Assembly: GCA_020161065.1 (NCBI GenBank)
Contig: JAIUPH010000013.1
Location: 124,001 to 188,000 of the forward strand
Reading direction: 5' to 3'
DNA from: Pseudomonadota bacterium
GTDB taxonomy: Bacteria; Pseudomonadota; Gammaproteobacteria; Burkholderiales; Burkholderiaceae_C
DNA: 64,000 bases
Below are positions 53,362 through 64,000 of this stretch, in pieces (position 1 is the first letter of the stretch; every line of letters begins with the position of its first letter). The notes below the pieces were generated by a model, which was not told where the DNA came from, made no database searches, and worked only from the letters and a program-made list of their open reading frames with translations. Made by a program: the position numbers and the translations under genes.

Positions 53362-54615
53362 TCAAAGCGCCGCGGGTCGCGGCTCGGCGGCCGGCCGGCG
53401 ATTGTCGTCCCGCGCCGCCGCCGGCGGCACGGCATCAGGTGGGGCGTTGCCGTCGGCGTTCAAGCCGCCGGCCGCGGCGGCCGCGATGATGCGCCGCAGC
53501 GCATCGAGCCCGCTGCCGGTAAGGGCACTGACGAAGACGCGCGGCACGCGCACGCCGGGGTGCGTCTCCACCCAGTCGGCCGTGACGCGCGGGCGCTGGT
53601 TGTCTTCGAGCAGGTCGCTCTTGTTGCAGACCCAGACCTGCGGCACCTGCCCGGCGCCGATTTCTTCCAGCACGCGCTCGACGTCGGCGCGCTGCTCGGC
53701 GGCGTTGGGGCCGGCGATGTCCATCACGTGCAGCAGCAAATCGGCGTCGGCCGCCTCCTGCAGCGTGGCCTCGAAGGCCTCGACCAGCTTGTGCGGCAGG
53801 TCGCGGATGAAGCCCACCGTGTCGGACAGCGAGACCGAGCAGCCGGCGTCGGCGAGCCAGAGCTGGCGCGTGGTGGTGTCGAGCGTGGCAAAGAGCTGGT
53901 CGGCCGCATAAGCGCGCGCCTTGACCAGCGCGTTGAACAGCGTCGACTTGCCGGCGTTGGTGTAGCCCACCAGCGAGACGCGGAAGGTGCCGCGCCGCTC
54001 GCGCGCCTTGCGCTGCGTGCCGCGCTGGCGCTTGACCTTTTCCAGCCGCTCTTTCACCGACTTGATGCGGTCGCCGATCATGCGGCGGTCCAGCTCGATC
54101 TGCGCCTCGCCGGGGCCGCCGCGGGCGCCGATGCCGCCGCGCTGGCGCTCCAGGTGCGACCAGCGCCGCACCAGCCGCGTGGCCATGTACTGCAGCCGCG
54201 CCAGCTCCACCTGCAGCTTGCCTTCGTGGCTTTGCGCGCGGGCGGCGAAGATGTCGAGAATCAGCGAGGTGCGGTCGGCCACCGGTACGCCCAGGTGGCG
54301 TTCCAGGTTGCGCTGCTGCGCGGGGCTCAGCGCCTGGTCGAAGATCACGCCGTGGGCCTGGGTTTCGGCCACCAGCAGCTTGATCTCGTCGGCCTTGCCG
54401 CTGCCGACGAACAGCGCCGGGTCGGGCGCGCGCCGGCGCGCCAGCACGCGGCCCACGGCCACGTCGCCGGCCGACTGCGCCAGCAGCGCCAGCTCGTCCA
54501 GGCTGGGGTCGAACGGCAGCGTGCCGCCGAGATCGACGCCCACCAGCACGGCGCGGGTGGCCTGGGCGTCGTCGGCGGCGGCGGCGCCTTTGCCCGTCGT
54601 TGCGGCTTGGCTCAA
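53362..54615 (-). CDS. hflX: Ribosome-associated GTPase HflX
   Basis: A 417-residue GTPase that splits stalled ribosomes under stress. The N-terminal HflX domain has GSGKADEIKLL and the coil EGKLQVELARLQYMATRL; the following GGIGARGGPGEAQIELDRR is a hallmark. The G domain has VGYTNAGKSTLFNAL (G1), DTVGFIRDLPHKLVEAF (G3) and CNKSDLL (G4). The first start codon is TTG at 54615, 24 bp after hfq, without a good ribosome site; GTG codons a little downstream are possible. Confidence 0.95.
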   Translation of the reverse strand: MSQAATTGKGAAAADDAQATRAVLVGVDLGGTLPFDPSLDELALLAQSAGDVAVGRVLARRRAPDPALFVGSGKADEIKLLVAETQAHGVIFDQALSPAQQRNLERHLGVPVADRTSLILDIFAARAQSHEGKLQVELARLQYMATRLVRRWSHLERQRGGIGARGGPGEAQIELDRRMIGDRIKSVKERLEKVKRQRGTQRKARERRGTFRVSLVGYTNAGKSTLFNALVKARAYAADQLFATLDTTTRQLWLADAGCSVSLSDTVGFIRDLPHKLVEAFEATLQEAADADLLLHVMDIAGPNAAEQRADVERVLEEIGAGQVPQVWVCNKSDLLEDNQRPRVTADWVETHPGVRVPRVFVSALTGSGLDALRRIIAAAAAGGLNADGNAPPDAVPPAAARDDNRRPAAEPRPAAL

Positions 54616-54639
54616 GGGGTCGGGGAAGGCGCGCTGCCG

Positions 54640-54882
54640 TCAGGCCGCATCGGGCGTTTCGTTGGCGTGGAAGTTCACCGCGCGGCCCGGCACGACGGTG
54701 GAGATCGCGTGCTTGTAGACCATCTGCGTCACGGTGTTGCGCAGCAGGACCACGTACTGGTCGAACGACTCGATGTGCCCTTGCAGCTTGATGCCGTTGA
54801 CGAGGTAGATCGAGACCGGGATGTGCTCCTTGCGCAGCAGGTTCAGGAAGGGATCTTGCAGGAGTTGACCTTTATTGCTCAC
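54640..54882 (-). CDS. hfq: RNA chaperone Hfq
   Basis: An 80-residue Sm-like hexameric chaperone pairing small RNAs with mRNAs. Sm1 ([20 protein letters not shown]) and Sm2 ([10 protein letters not shown]) are both present, after the conserved [15 protein letters not shown] helix. The start is GTG at 54882, preceded by GGAG at ideal spacing; an ATG eight codons upstream lacks a site and the family begins at SNKGQ. It lies between der and hflX. Confidence 0.97.
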   Translation of the reverse strand: MSNKGQLLQDPFLNLLRKEHIPVSIYLVNGIKLQGHIESFDQYVVLLRNTVTQMVYKHAISTVVPGRAVNFHANETPDAA

Positions 54883-54972
54883 GATATGCTCCGTGATGTA
54901 AGACAAGAGACGCCGCCCACGTTATCACACGCGGTCGGCGCGGCGCGGCATGGCCCCCACGATGGAACAGGT

Positions 54973-56310
54973 TCAATCCGTGTCGAACGGGTTGCGCCCG
55001 CTGCGCATCTCGATGCGCAGCGGCGTGCCCACCAGCTTGAAGTGCTCGCGGAAGCGCCCTTCCAGGTAGCGCTTGTAGGCGTCGGTCACGTGGTCGAGGT
55101 TGTTGCCGTGGATCACCACGCGCGGCGGGTTCATGCCGCCCTGGTGGGCGTAGCGCAGCTTGGGCCGGAAGCGCCCGGCGCGCCGCGGCTCCTGGCGTTC
55201 CACGGCGTCGCGCAGCAGCCGCGTCAGCACCGGCGTGGGCATCTTGCAGGTGGCCGAGGCATGGGCCTGCAGGATGGCCTTCCACAGCGCCGACAGGCCT
55301 TGCCGCTTGATCGCCGAGATGTGCAGCACCGGCGCGAACTTCAGGAACGCCAGCCGGCTTTCGATCGAGCGTTCGAGCTGCTGGCGCTGGTAGTCGTCGG
55401 TGGCGTCCCATTTGTTGACGGCCACCACCACCGCGCGCCCGGCGTCGAGGATGTAGCCGGCGATGTGGGCGTCCTGGTCGCTGACGCCCTCAGTGGCGTC
55501 GATCAGCAGCAGCACCACGTTGGCGTCGGCGATGGCCTGCAGCGTCTTGACCACCGAGAACTTCTCCACCGCCTCGAACACCCGGCCCTTGCGGCGCAGC
55601 CCGGCGGTGTCGATCAGCTCGAAGCGGCGGCCCTCGCGCTCGAAGGGCACGGTGATGGCGTCGCGCGTGGTGCCGGGCTGGTCGAAGGCGACCAGGCGCT
55701 CCTCGCCCAGCCAGGCGTTGATCAGCGTCGACTTGCCGACATTGGGGCGGCCGGCCACCGCCAGGCGGATCACGCCGTCGGCTTCGGGCGGCGCCGCGTC
55801 GGCGTCGTCGGGACCGAAGTCGCATTCGGCCAGCGCCGCCTCCAGCAGGCTGCGGATGCCCTGGCCGTGGGCCGCCGAGACCGGGTGCGGCTCGCCCATG
55901 CCCAGTTCGTAGAACTCGGCCAGCAGCGGCGATTCGCTCATGCCCTCGGCCTTGTTGACGGCCAGCACCACGGCCTTGCCGCAGCTGCGCAGGTAACGCG
56001 CAATGTCGTGGTCCTGCCCGGCGATGCCGCCGCGCAGGTCGGTGACGAAGATCACCGCGTCGGCCTCGGCCACCGCCTGGCGCGTCTGCTTGGCCATCTC
56101 GGCGACCACGCCGCTGGGCTTGTCGGGCTCGAAGCCGCCGGTGTCGATGACGATGAACTCGCGGTTGCCGAGGTGCGCGTCGCCGTAGTGGCGGTCGCGC
56201 GTGAGGCCGGCGAAGTCGGCGACGATGGCGTCGCGCGTCTTGGTGATGCGGTTGAACAGCGTCGACTTGCCGACGTTGGGTCGCCCGACGAGTGCGATGA
56301 CGGGCTTCAT
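54973..56310 (-). CDS. der: Ribosome biogenesis GTPase Der (EngA)
   Basis: A 445-residue tandem-GTPase needed for 50S assembly. G domain 1 has [15 protein letters not shown] (8-22) and VNKAEG; G domain 2 has [16 protein letters not shown] and VNKWDA. The KH-like C-terminal domain ends [10 protein letters not shown]. It follows bamB by 22 bp; a 90-bp gap separates it from hfq, where an hfq promoter may lie. Confidence 0.98.
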   Translation of the reverse strand: MKPVIALVGRPNVGKSTLFNRITKTRDAIVADFAGLTRDRHYGDAHLGNREFIVIDTGGFEPDKPSGVVAEMAKQTRQAVAEADAVIFVTDLRGGIAGQDHDIARYLRSCGKAVVLAVNKAEGMSESPLLAEFYELGMGEPHPVSAAHGQGIRSLLEAALAECDFGPDDADAAPPEADGVIRLAVAGRPNVGKSTLINAWLGEERLVAFDQPGTTRDAITVPFEREGRRFELIDTAGLRRKGRVFEAVEKFSVVKTLQAIADANVVLLLIDATEGVSDQDAHIAGYILDAGRAVVVAVNKWDATDDYQRQQLERSIESRLAFLKFAPVLHISAIKRQGLSALWKAILQAHASATCKMPTPVLTRLLRDAVERQEPRRAGRFRPKLRYAHQGGMNPPRVVIHGNNLDHVTDAYKRYLEGRFREHFKLVGTPLRIEMRSGRNPFDTD

Positions 56311-56332
56311 GGCCGGCTGGTCTCGGGTGGCG

Positions 56333-57445
56333 TCAGTTGACGCGGAAGGCGTAAAGCCCGCCGCCCTTGGTGGCCACCAGCAAGGTGTTGCCGGCCAGCA
56401 GCGGCGTGCCGATCACCGGCTTGCCGTCGGTCGGCAGGCGCAACTGGGTCTTGCCGTCGGCCACCGACAGGAAGTGCAACTGGCCTTGCAGGTCGCCGAA
56501 CACCACCGACGAGCCGACCACGACGGCGCCGCTCAGGTCGCGGTGCAGCAGCCGCTCGTTGGTCCAGGCCAGGTCGCCGTTGCTGGCGTTCCAGGCGCTG
56601 ACGCGGTCGACCGCATCGGCGCCGAACAGCCGCTCGCCGTTGCCGCCCACGGCGCCGGCGCCGGCGCTGTTGCGGCTCCACAGCACGGTGTTCTTGGCGA
56701 GGTCGACGCAGCCGACGGCCGTCTGGAACGAGCGCGCGCACAGCCGGTCGCCGTCGCGCACGGCCGGGCCCACCAGGTCGGCCAGGCGCTCGACCTCGTT
56801 GGAGCCGCGCGGCTGGCCGATCGGCAGGTCCCAGACCACCGTGCCGCGCAGCGGGTCCAGCGCCACCAGGCGCCCGCCCTGGCCGGCCAGCAACTGGTTG
56901 CGCGCGGCCATCAGCACGCCGGCCTGGGCCAGCGTGAGGGCGTCGCCGGCGCGCTGGAAGGTCCACAGGCGGCGGCCGTCGAGCACGTCGAAAGCGTGCA
57001 CGCTGCGGTCCACCGCCATCACGAAGACGCGCTCGCCGGCCACCAGCGGCGCCGTCACCACGCGCGAGGGAATGCGCTGCTTCCACAGCTGCTTGGCGCC
57101 GTCGAAGGTGACGACCTCGTTGTCGCGCGTCACCACGGCGCTGTAGCGGCCGTCGCTGCCGACGCCGGCCGTCAGCGGCGCGCCGGCCTGGGCGCGCCAG
57201 AGCTCGGCGCCGGTCTCGGCGTTGAGCGCCAGCACGCTGCCGCCCGACGACGCGGCGATGAACTGCCCGTTGCGCGCCGCCACCGACAGCGCGAAATCGA
57301 TGCCGCCGATGTTGGCCGACCACAGCTGGCGCCCGCTGATGCTGGGCGTGAACGTCTCCAGCGGCGTGGGCTTGGGCTTGTCCGACGAACAGCCGGCGAG
57401 CACCGCGCCCAGCAACAACCACGCCGCCGCCCAGGCGCGCGTCAT
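56333..57445 (-). CDS. bamB: Outer-membrane assembly lipoprotein BamB
   Basis: A 370-residue lipoprotein of the BAM complex, partner of the BamA encoded at 31-33 kb. The lipobox is LAGC with acceptor C19; the mature part is an eight-bladed PQQ-type beta-propeller with repeats such as [18 protein letters not shown]. The ATG at 57445 overlaps the yfgM stop (ATGA). The much longer upstream open frame through yfgM and hisS is a shadow. Confidence 0.95.
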   Translation of the reverse strand: MTRAWAAAWLLLGAVLAGCSSDKPKPTPLETFTPSISGRQLWSANIGGIDFALSVAARNGQFIAASSGGSVLALNAETGAELWRAQAGAPLTAGVGSDGRYSAVVTRDNEVVTFDGAKQLWKQRIPSRVVTAPLVAGERVFVMAVDRSVHAFDVLDGRRLWTFQRAGDALTLAQAGVLMAARNQLLAGQGGRLVALDPLRGTVVWDLPIGQPRGSNEVERLADLVGPAVRDGDRLCARSFQTAVGCVDLAKNTVLWSRNSAGAGAVGGNGERLFGADAVDRVSAWNASNGDLAWTNERLLHRDLSGAVVVGSSVVFGDLQGQLHFLSVADGKTQLRLPTDGKPVIGTPLLAGNTLLVATKGGGLYAFRVN

Positions 57446-58131
57446 CGGCCGGCCCCCGAAGCGGCGGCGCTGGCTGCCGCGGCCGGCGCGGCCGGCGCGG
57501 CAGCCAGCGAGACCAGCTTGGCCTCGACCAGGCGCTTGTAGTCGAGCTTGCCGTCCATCGCCGCCCAGGCGGCCTGGTAGGCGGCGCGCGCGGCGTCCTT
57601 CTTGTCCTGGGCCAGCAGCACGTCGCCGCGGCGGTCGGCCACCAGCGCTTCGAGGCTGGCGGACTTGATCTCGTCGAGCTGCTTCAAGGCTTCGTCGTAC
57701 TGCTTGGCCTGCGCCAGCACGCCGGCCAGGCGCAGCCGCGCCAGGCTGCGCAGGTCGTCGTCGGGGCCGTTGGCGGCCACCCAGGTCAGCGTGGCCTTGG
57801 CGGCGTCGGCCTGGCCCTTGTCGAACTGCAGCTTGGCCGCGCCCAGGCCGCCCTGCTGCGCGAACGCGGTGCCGGGGAAGCGCTCCTTCAGGTCGTTGAA
57901 GACGCGGCCGGCCTTGTCGGCGTCGCCCGCGGCGAGCGCGCGGTCGAGTTCCTCGAACATCGCGCCGGCCTTCACGCCCTGGTCGCGCTGCCACCAGTTC
58001 CAGCCGTTCCACGCCGCGAAGGCGCCGAGCGCGAGGATCAGCACCCAGGTGATCAGGTTGCCGTATTGCTTCCAGAACGCTTTGAGCGCGTCGATCTGTT
58101 CCTGCTCTTGCAGGTCGAGGGAGGTGGCCAT
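57442..58131 (-). CDS. yfgM: YfgM-family TPR inner-membrane protein
   Basis: A 229-residue protein with a cytosolic N-terminus, one membrane helix (about 28-46) and a periplasmic tetratricopeptide domain (LQFDKGQADAAKATLTW, ARLRLAGVLAQAKQYDEAL). E. coli YfgM works with PpiD at the Sec translocon and has a cytosolic regulatory role. It lies between hisS and bamB as in E. coli. The tail is Ala/Pro-rich. Confidence 0.92.
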   Translation of the reverse strand: MATSLDLQEQEQIDALKAFWKQYGNLITWVLILALGAFAAWNGWNWWQRDQGVKAGAMFEELDRALAAGDADKAGRVFNDLKERFPGTAFAQQGGLGAAKLQFDKGQADAAKATLTWVAANGPDDDLRSLARLRLAGVLAQAKQYDEALKQLDEIKSASLEALVADRRGDVLLAQDKKDAARAAYQAAWAAMDGKLDYKRLVEAKLVSLAAAPAAPAAAASAAASGAGR

Positions 58132-58167
58132 GAAGGGGCAGGCGTTGCGGGGCGGAAAAGCCCGTGA

Positions 58168-59520
<1,353 letters not shown>

Positions 59521-59589
59521 GGTTCGAGCGGCGCGGCGACGCGCCAATGCAGATTCAGGGGAAGGTCGAGGGGCGGAGCGGCGGCGCCG

Positions 59590-60870
59590 TCAATGCGCGG
59601 CCGTGACGCTGCCGAAGCGGCGTTCGATGTAGCCCTCGACGATCTTGTGGAACTCGCGGGCGATGCCCTCGCCGCGCAGCGTCAGCGCCTTCTCGCCGTC
59701 GATGAACACCGGCGCCGCCGGCGCCTCGCCGGTGCCCGGCAGGCTGATGCCGATGTCGGCGTGCTTGCTCTCGCCGGGGCCGTTGACGATGCAGCCCATC
59801 ACCGCGATCTTCAGCGTCTCCACGCCGGGATAGCGCGCGCGCCACACCGGCATCATCGCGCGCAGGTGGTCGTCGATCTGCTTGGCCAGCTCCTGGAACG
59901 TGGTGCTGGTCGTGCGGCCGCAGCCGGGGCAGGCCGTCACGCTGGGGTTGAAGGCGCGCAGGCCCAGCGATTGCAGGATTTCCAGCGCCACCACCACCTC
60001 CTGCGTGCGCGCCTCGCCGGGCTGCGGCGTCAGGCTGACGCGGATGGTGTCGCCGATGCCCTCCTGCAGCAGCTGGCCGATCGCCACCGCCGAGGCCACC
60101 GTGCCCTTGGTGCCCATGCCGGCCTCGGTCAGGCCCAGGTGCAGCGCGTAGTCGCAACGCTGGGCCAAGGCGCGGTAGACGGCCAGCAGGTCCTGCACGC
60201 CGCTCACCTTGCAGCTGATGATGATCTGGTCGGCGTCCAGCCCCAGCTCGCGCGCGTAGTCGGCCGAGCCGAGCGCCGACTGCACCAGCGCCGCGTACAT
60301 CACCTGCTTGGCGTCCCAGGGCTGGGCGCGCTGCGCGTTGGCGTCCATCAGCGAAGCCAGCAGTTCCTGGTCGAGGCTGCCCCAGTTGACGCCGATGCGC
60401 ACCGCCTTGCCGAGCCGCGCCGCCACTTCGACCATCTGCGCGAACTGGCGGTCTTTCTTGTCGCCCTTGCCGACGTTGCCGGGGTTGATGCGGTATTTGC
60501 TGAGTGCTTGCGCCATCGCCGGAAACTCGGTCAGCAGGCGGTGGCCGTTGTAGTGGAAGTCGCCGACCAGCGGCACGTCGACGCCCATGCGGTCGAGCTG
60601 CTCGCGGATGTGCGGCACCGCGGCCGCGGCCTCGGGCGTGTTGACGGTGATGCGCACCAGTTCCGAGCCGGCGATGGCCAGCTCTTTGACCTGGATCGCG
60701 GTCTCGATCACGTCCACCGTGTCGGTGTTCGTCATCGACTGCACGCGCACCGGCGCGTCGCCGCCCACGGTGACGATGCGGCTGCCCCAGACCACGCGCG
60801 CCTGGCGCGAGCGGCGCGGCCGCGGCGCCGACGGGGTGATCGGCGTGTCGTCTGACCAAACGTCGTTCAT
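59590..60870 (-). CDS. ispG: 4-hydroxy-3-methylbut-2-enyl diphosphate synthase
   Basis: A 426-residue 4Fe-4S enzyme converting MEcPP to HMBPP in the MEP isoprenoid pathway, downstream of Dxr. Cluster cysteines are C314 and C317 ([10 protein letters not shown]) and C360 in [18 protein letters not shown], with the conserved E367. The N-terminal TIM barrel starts [12 protein letters not shown]. Its ATG overlaps the stop of the upstream rodZ-like gene (TGATG). Confidence 0.98.
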   Translation of the reverse strand: MNDVWSDDTPITPSAPRPRRSRQARVVWGSRIVTVGGDAPVRVQSMTNTDTVDVIETAIQVKELAIAGSELVRITVNTPEAAAAVPHIREQLDRMGVDVPLVGDFHYNGHRLLTEFPAMAQALSKYRINPGNVGKGDKKDRQFAQMVEVAARLGKAVRIGVNWGSLDQELLASLMDANAQRAQPWDAKQVMYAALVQSALGSADYARELGLDADQIIISCKVSGVQDLLAVYRALAQRCDYALHLGLTEAGMGTKGTVASAVAIGQLLQEGIGDTIRVSLTPQPGEARTQEVVVALEILQSLGLRAFNPSVTACPGCGRTTSTTFQELAKQIDDHLRAMMPVWRARYPGVETLKIAVMGCIVNGPGESKHADIGISLPGTGEAPAAPVFIDGEKALTLRGEGIAREFHKIVEGYIERRFGSVTAAH

Positions 60871-61865
60871 CAGCGCAGTTCCAGCCGGGCCACGTTGTTG
60901 CGAGTGTAGGGGGCCAGGTCCTGCGGCTGCCCGCGGAAGGTGACCACGGTGCCGCCGGCATTGCCCACGCGCAGGCGCAGCGGCGGCTTGCCGTCGACGG
61001 CCACGCTCTCGCCCTTGCGCAGCAGCCGCTCGAACACCGGCTTGCCGTCGGCGTCGCGCACTTCCACCCAGCTCGGCGCGCTGGCGGTCAGGCCCAGCAG
61101 GCCTTGCGGCGCGGTAGCGGCGCTGGCGGCGTCGGCGGGCAGCGTCGTTGCCGCCGCGGTCGTCGCGCCGGCGGTCGGCGCCGATGCGGCGGCTTCGCCC
61201 GTTGAAGACGCCGAAGCCAGCGTCGCCGCGGCCGCCGCCGCGACGGCCGAAGCCGCGTCGCCGGCCGCCGCGGCAACCGACGAAGCCGCGTCGGCAGCCG
61301 CCGCGGCCATGCCTTCGGCGGCCGAAGCCGCGGCCGATGCCGCCGGCACCGCCGGCGCCAGGGCAGCGGCGTTGTCGCGCGGCGCACCGCCCGAGCGCCA
61401 GCGGTCCAGCCAGTCCGGCGGCAGCAGGCCGACCACCACGGCGGCCAGCAGCAGCAGGCCGCCGGCCAGGAACATCGGCTTGCTGGCCCAGGCCAGGCCG
61501 GTGCCTTCGGAGCGCGACGAGCGCTCCTGGAACGGCGTGTTCAGCGAGCCCATCGCGCCTTCCAGCGGCGGCGCCTCGGCCTGCGGCAGCAGCGCCAGCA
61601 CCGGCCGCGGGTCGATCTTCAGCGAGCGGCAGACCGACTGCGCCAGCGCGCGCGCGAAGGTCAGGTTGGGCAGCTCGTCGTAGCGGTCCTTCTCCAGCGC
61701 CTCCAGCTTGGCCGGCGCCACCTTGATGGTGGCGGCCAGCACGGCCAGGTGCAGGCCTTCGCTCTCGCGCGCGGCCTTCAGCAGGCTGCCGGCGGTGGGC
61801 GCCGGCTCGCCCGGGGCGCGGCTGCTGCGCTCGTCGGCGCCGGCGTCCGGCATCGGCTCAATCAT
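60870..61865 (-). CDS. RodZ-like helix-turn-helix membrane protein
   Basis: A 331-residue protein with an N-terminal RodZ/HTH_25 domain (about 27-95, LLKAAREREGL-type start then [20 protein letters not shown]), one membrane helix (130-149) and an extracytoplasmic Ala-rich, low-complexity linker (about 166-253). A C-terminal DUF4115 domain (255-331) follows. RodZ links MreB to the envelope and sets rod shape. Its position between pilF and ispG is standard. The Ala-rich linker is the variable part. Confidence 0.9.
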   Translation of the reverse strand: MIEPMPDAGADERSSRAPGEPAPTAGSLLKAARESEGLHLAVLAATIKVAPAKLEALEKDRYDELPNLTFARALAQSVCRSLKIDPRPVLALLPQAEAPPLEGAMGSLNTPFQERSSRSEGTGLAWASKPMFLAGGLLLLAAVVVGLLPPDWLDRWRSGGAPRDNAAALAPAVPAASAAASAAEGMAAAAADAASSVAAAAGDAASAVAAAAAATLASASSTGEAAASAPTAGATTAAATTLPADAASAATAPQGLLGLTASAPSWVEVRDADGKPVFERLLRKGESVAVDGKPPLRLRVGNAGGTVVTFRGQPQDLAPYTRNNVARLELR

Positions 61866-62645
61866 CGAACTGCCCGAGCGACAGCCGCCGCGCCTCGGCC
61901 GAATCGGGGAAGCGCTCGCGCAACTGGCGCGCGAAGTCTTCCAGCCCCGGCCGGTTGCCCAGCCGGCGTTCGATGCGCGCCGCCAGCCACAGCGTCTGTG
62001 CGTTGGACTGCTCGGGCTGGGCGTTCATGCGGCGCACGTAGAAGCGCGCGCGCTCGTACTCGCCGCGCTGGTACAGCACCTCGCTGTAGGCGAAGGCGGC
62101 GGCCGGGTTGCCGGGGTCCAGCTCGAAGGCGCGCGCCAGCTGGCGCTCGGCCTCCGGCCAGCGGCCGGCGCGCGCCAGGCAGATGCCGTGCGCCGTCAGC
62201 GTGCGCGAGGCGCCGGTGTACTGCGGCGCGGCGAGCGCGGCGTTGAACTGCGCCTCGGCCTCGTCGAAGCGGCGCTGCTGGCAGGCGAACCAGCCGTAGT
62301 TGTGCAAGGTGTCGCCGTCGCGCGGGTTGAGCTGCAGCGCGTGGCGGAAGCTCTGCTCGGCGAGGTTGGGCTCGTTCAGGCTGGCGTAGATCAGGCCGCG
62401 CAGGTTGTAGGCCTCGGGCAGGTCGGGCTTGGCGGCCAGCGCCTGCTTGACCTCGTCGAGCGCCGTGGTCGACTGGCCGCGCGCGAAGTAGGCGGTGGCC
62501 AGCTCCAGCCGCACGCGGGCGCGCTTCTCGGCGCTGCTCTGGTCGGACTCGGTGCGGATCTCGCGATCGCCGCCGCCGGGCACGCCGACGCAGCCGGCCA
62601 GCCAGGCCGCCAGCAGCAGCACCATCCACCAGGCGCCGATGCGCT

Positions 62646-62649
<4 letters not shown>
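61858..62649 (-). CDS. pilF: Type IV pilus biogenesis/stability lipoprotein PilF (PilW)
   Basis: A 263-residue outer-membrane lipoprotein with lipobox LAGC (C20) and six TPR repeats (for example [40 protein letters not shown]). PilF pilots secretin PilQ to the outer membrane for type IV pili. It lies between rlmN (4-bp ATGA overlap) and the rodZ-like gene (8-bp overlap). No other pilus gene is in the window. Confidence 0.93.
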
Positions 62650-63827
<1,178 letters not shown>

Positions 63828-63867
63828 GCCGGGGCGCAGCGCTGCCGGGGGCCGTGCGCAGCCGCGT

Positions 63868-64000
63868 TCAGCGGCTGTAGACGTTCATGCCCGGGAAGAA
63901 GAAGCCCACTTCGACGGCGGCCGTCTCGGGCGCGTCGGAGCCGTGCACCGCGTTGGCGTCGATGCTGTCGGCGAAGTCGGCGCGGATCGTGCCCTTGTCG
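63868..64000 (-). CDS. ndk: Nucleoside diphosphate kinase (only the C-terminus in window)
   Basis: The last 44 codons of Ndk, which balances NTP pools. The visible peptide includes [33 protein letters not shown] and the end NVYSR, matching the conserved C-terminal region after the active-site histidine segment. The rest lies beyond the right edge. It starts the ndk-rlmN-pilF run. Confidence 0.95.
   Translation of the reverse strand, partial: DKGTIRADFADSIDANAVHGSDAPETAAVEVGFFFPGMNVYSR

Noticed and set aside
53296-56340. A 1014-codon plus-strand open frame across hflX, hfq and der
   Set aside because: Same cause: antisense to three conserved genes, no recognisable domain, no ribosome site.

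Overview
The window is about 70 % GC, gene-dense and almost wholly housekeeping. It looks like a chromosome segment of a betaproteobacterium of the order Burkholderiales (Comamonadaceae / Leptothrix-Rubrivivax-like). The reasons are the HisZ-type histidine regulatory subunit, the rpsF-priB-rpsR-rplI cluster, the rnhB-lpxB...rpsB and rlmN...purA gene orders, the Bug/TctC-type transporter, and a short intergenic repeat of a kind I associate with this group. No transposase, integrase, prophage, CRISPR array, toxin-antitoxin pair or rRNA was seen. All genes look intact except two cut by the window edges (hemH, ndk) and an RNase R gene with an unusually short N-terminus. No gap without a gene exceeds about 190 bp.

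Layout. 1-11.3 kb: hemH (cut), a lone Uma2-family gene, a tricarboxylate-type transporter (tctCBA, minus) facing a two-component system (tctD-tctE, plus), then hslR-grpE-dnaK-dnaJ. 11.3-15.5 kb (minus): a PA0069-type radical SAM gene, dnaB, and the rpsF-priB-rpsR-rplI operon. 15.6-19.1 kb: ppsA and, divergently, its regulator ppsR. 19.1-25.7 kb (minus): a GcvA-like LysR gene, an L-lactate/glycolate permease, and glcD-glcE-glcF. 25.7-40.8 kb (minus): rpsB-tsf-pyrH-frr-uppS-cdsA-dxr-rseP-bamA-skp-lpxD-fabZ-lpxA-lpxB-rnhB-SpoU methyltransferase, an envelope/translation supercluster with many stop/start overlaps. 41.0-45.3 kb (plus): amidase, D-amino-acid dehydrogenase, and the bifunctional NAD(P)HX repair enzyme. 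45.3-64 kb (minus, except one tRNA-Leu): ndk (cut)-rlmN-pilF-rodZ-like-ispG-hisS-yfgM-bamB-der-hfq-hflX-hflK-hflC-DUF2065-hisZ-purA-phosphoribosyltransferase, tRNA-Leu(CAG), rnr.

How the genes work together. The 26-41 kb block joins protein synthesis (S2, EF-Ts, RRF, UMP kinase) to isoprenoid and phospholipid precursors (Dxr, UppS, CdsA), outer-membrane assembly (BamA, Skp, RseP) and lipid A synthesis (LpxD/A/B, FabZ). The 45-64 kb block adds BamB, IspG and the Hfq/HflX/HflKC regulators. The glc/lldP and tct modules are nutrient-uptake cassettes. They sit inside otherwise conserved neighbourhoods (hemH|hslR and SpoU|ppsR) and are the accessory parts of the window.

I did not find a clearly undescribed system. 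The best leads are the rnr/tRNA-Leu junction, the intergenic hairpin repeat inside tctBA, hairpins in ribosomal-protein leaders and spacers, and the two synteny breaks.
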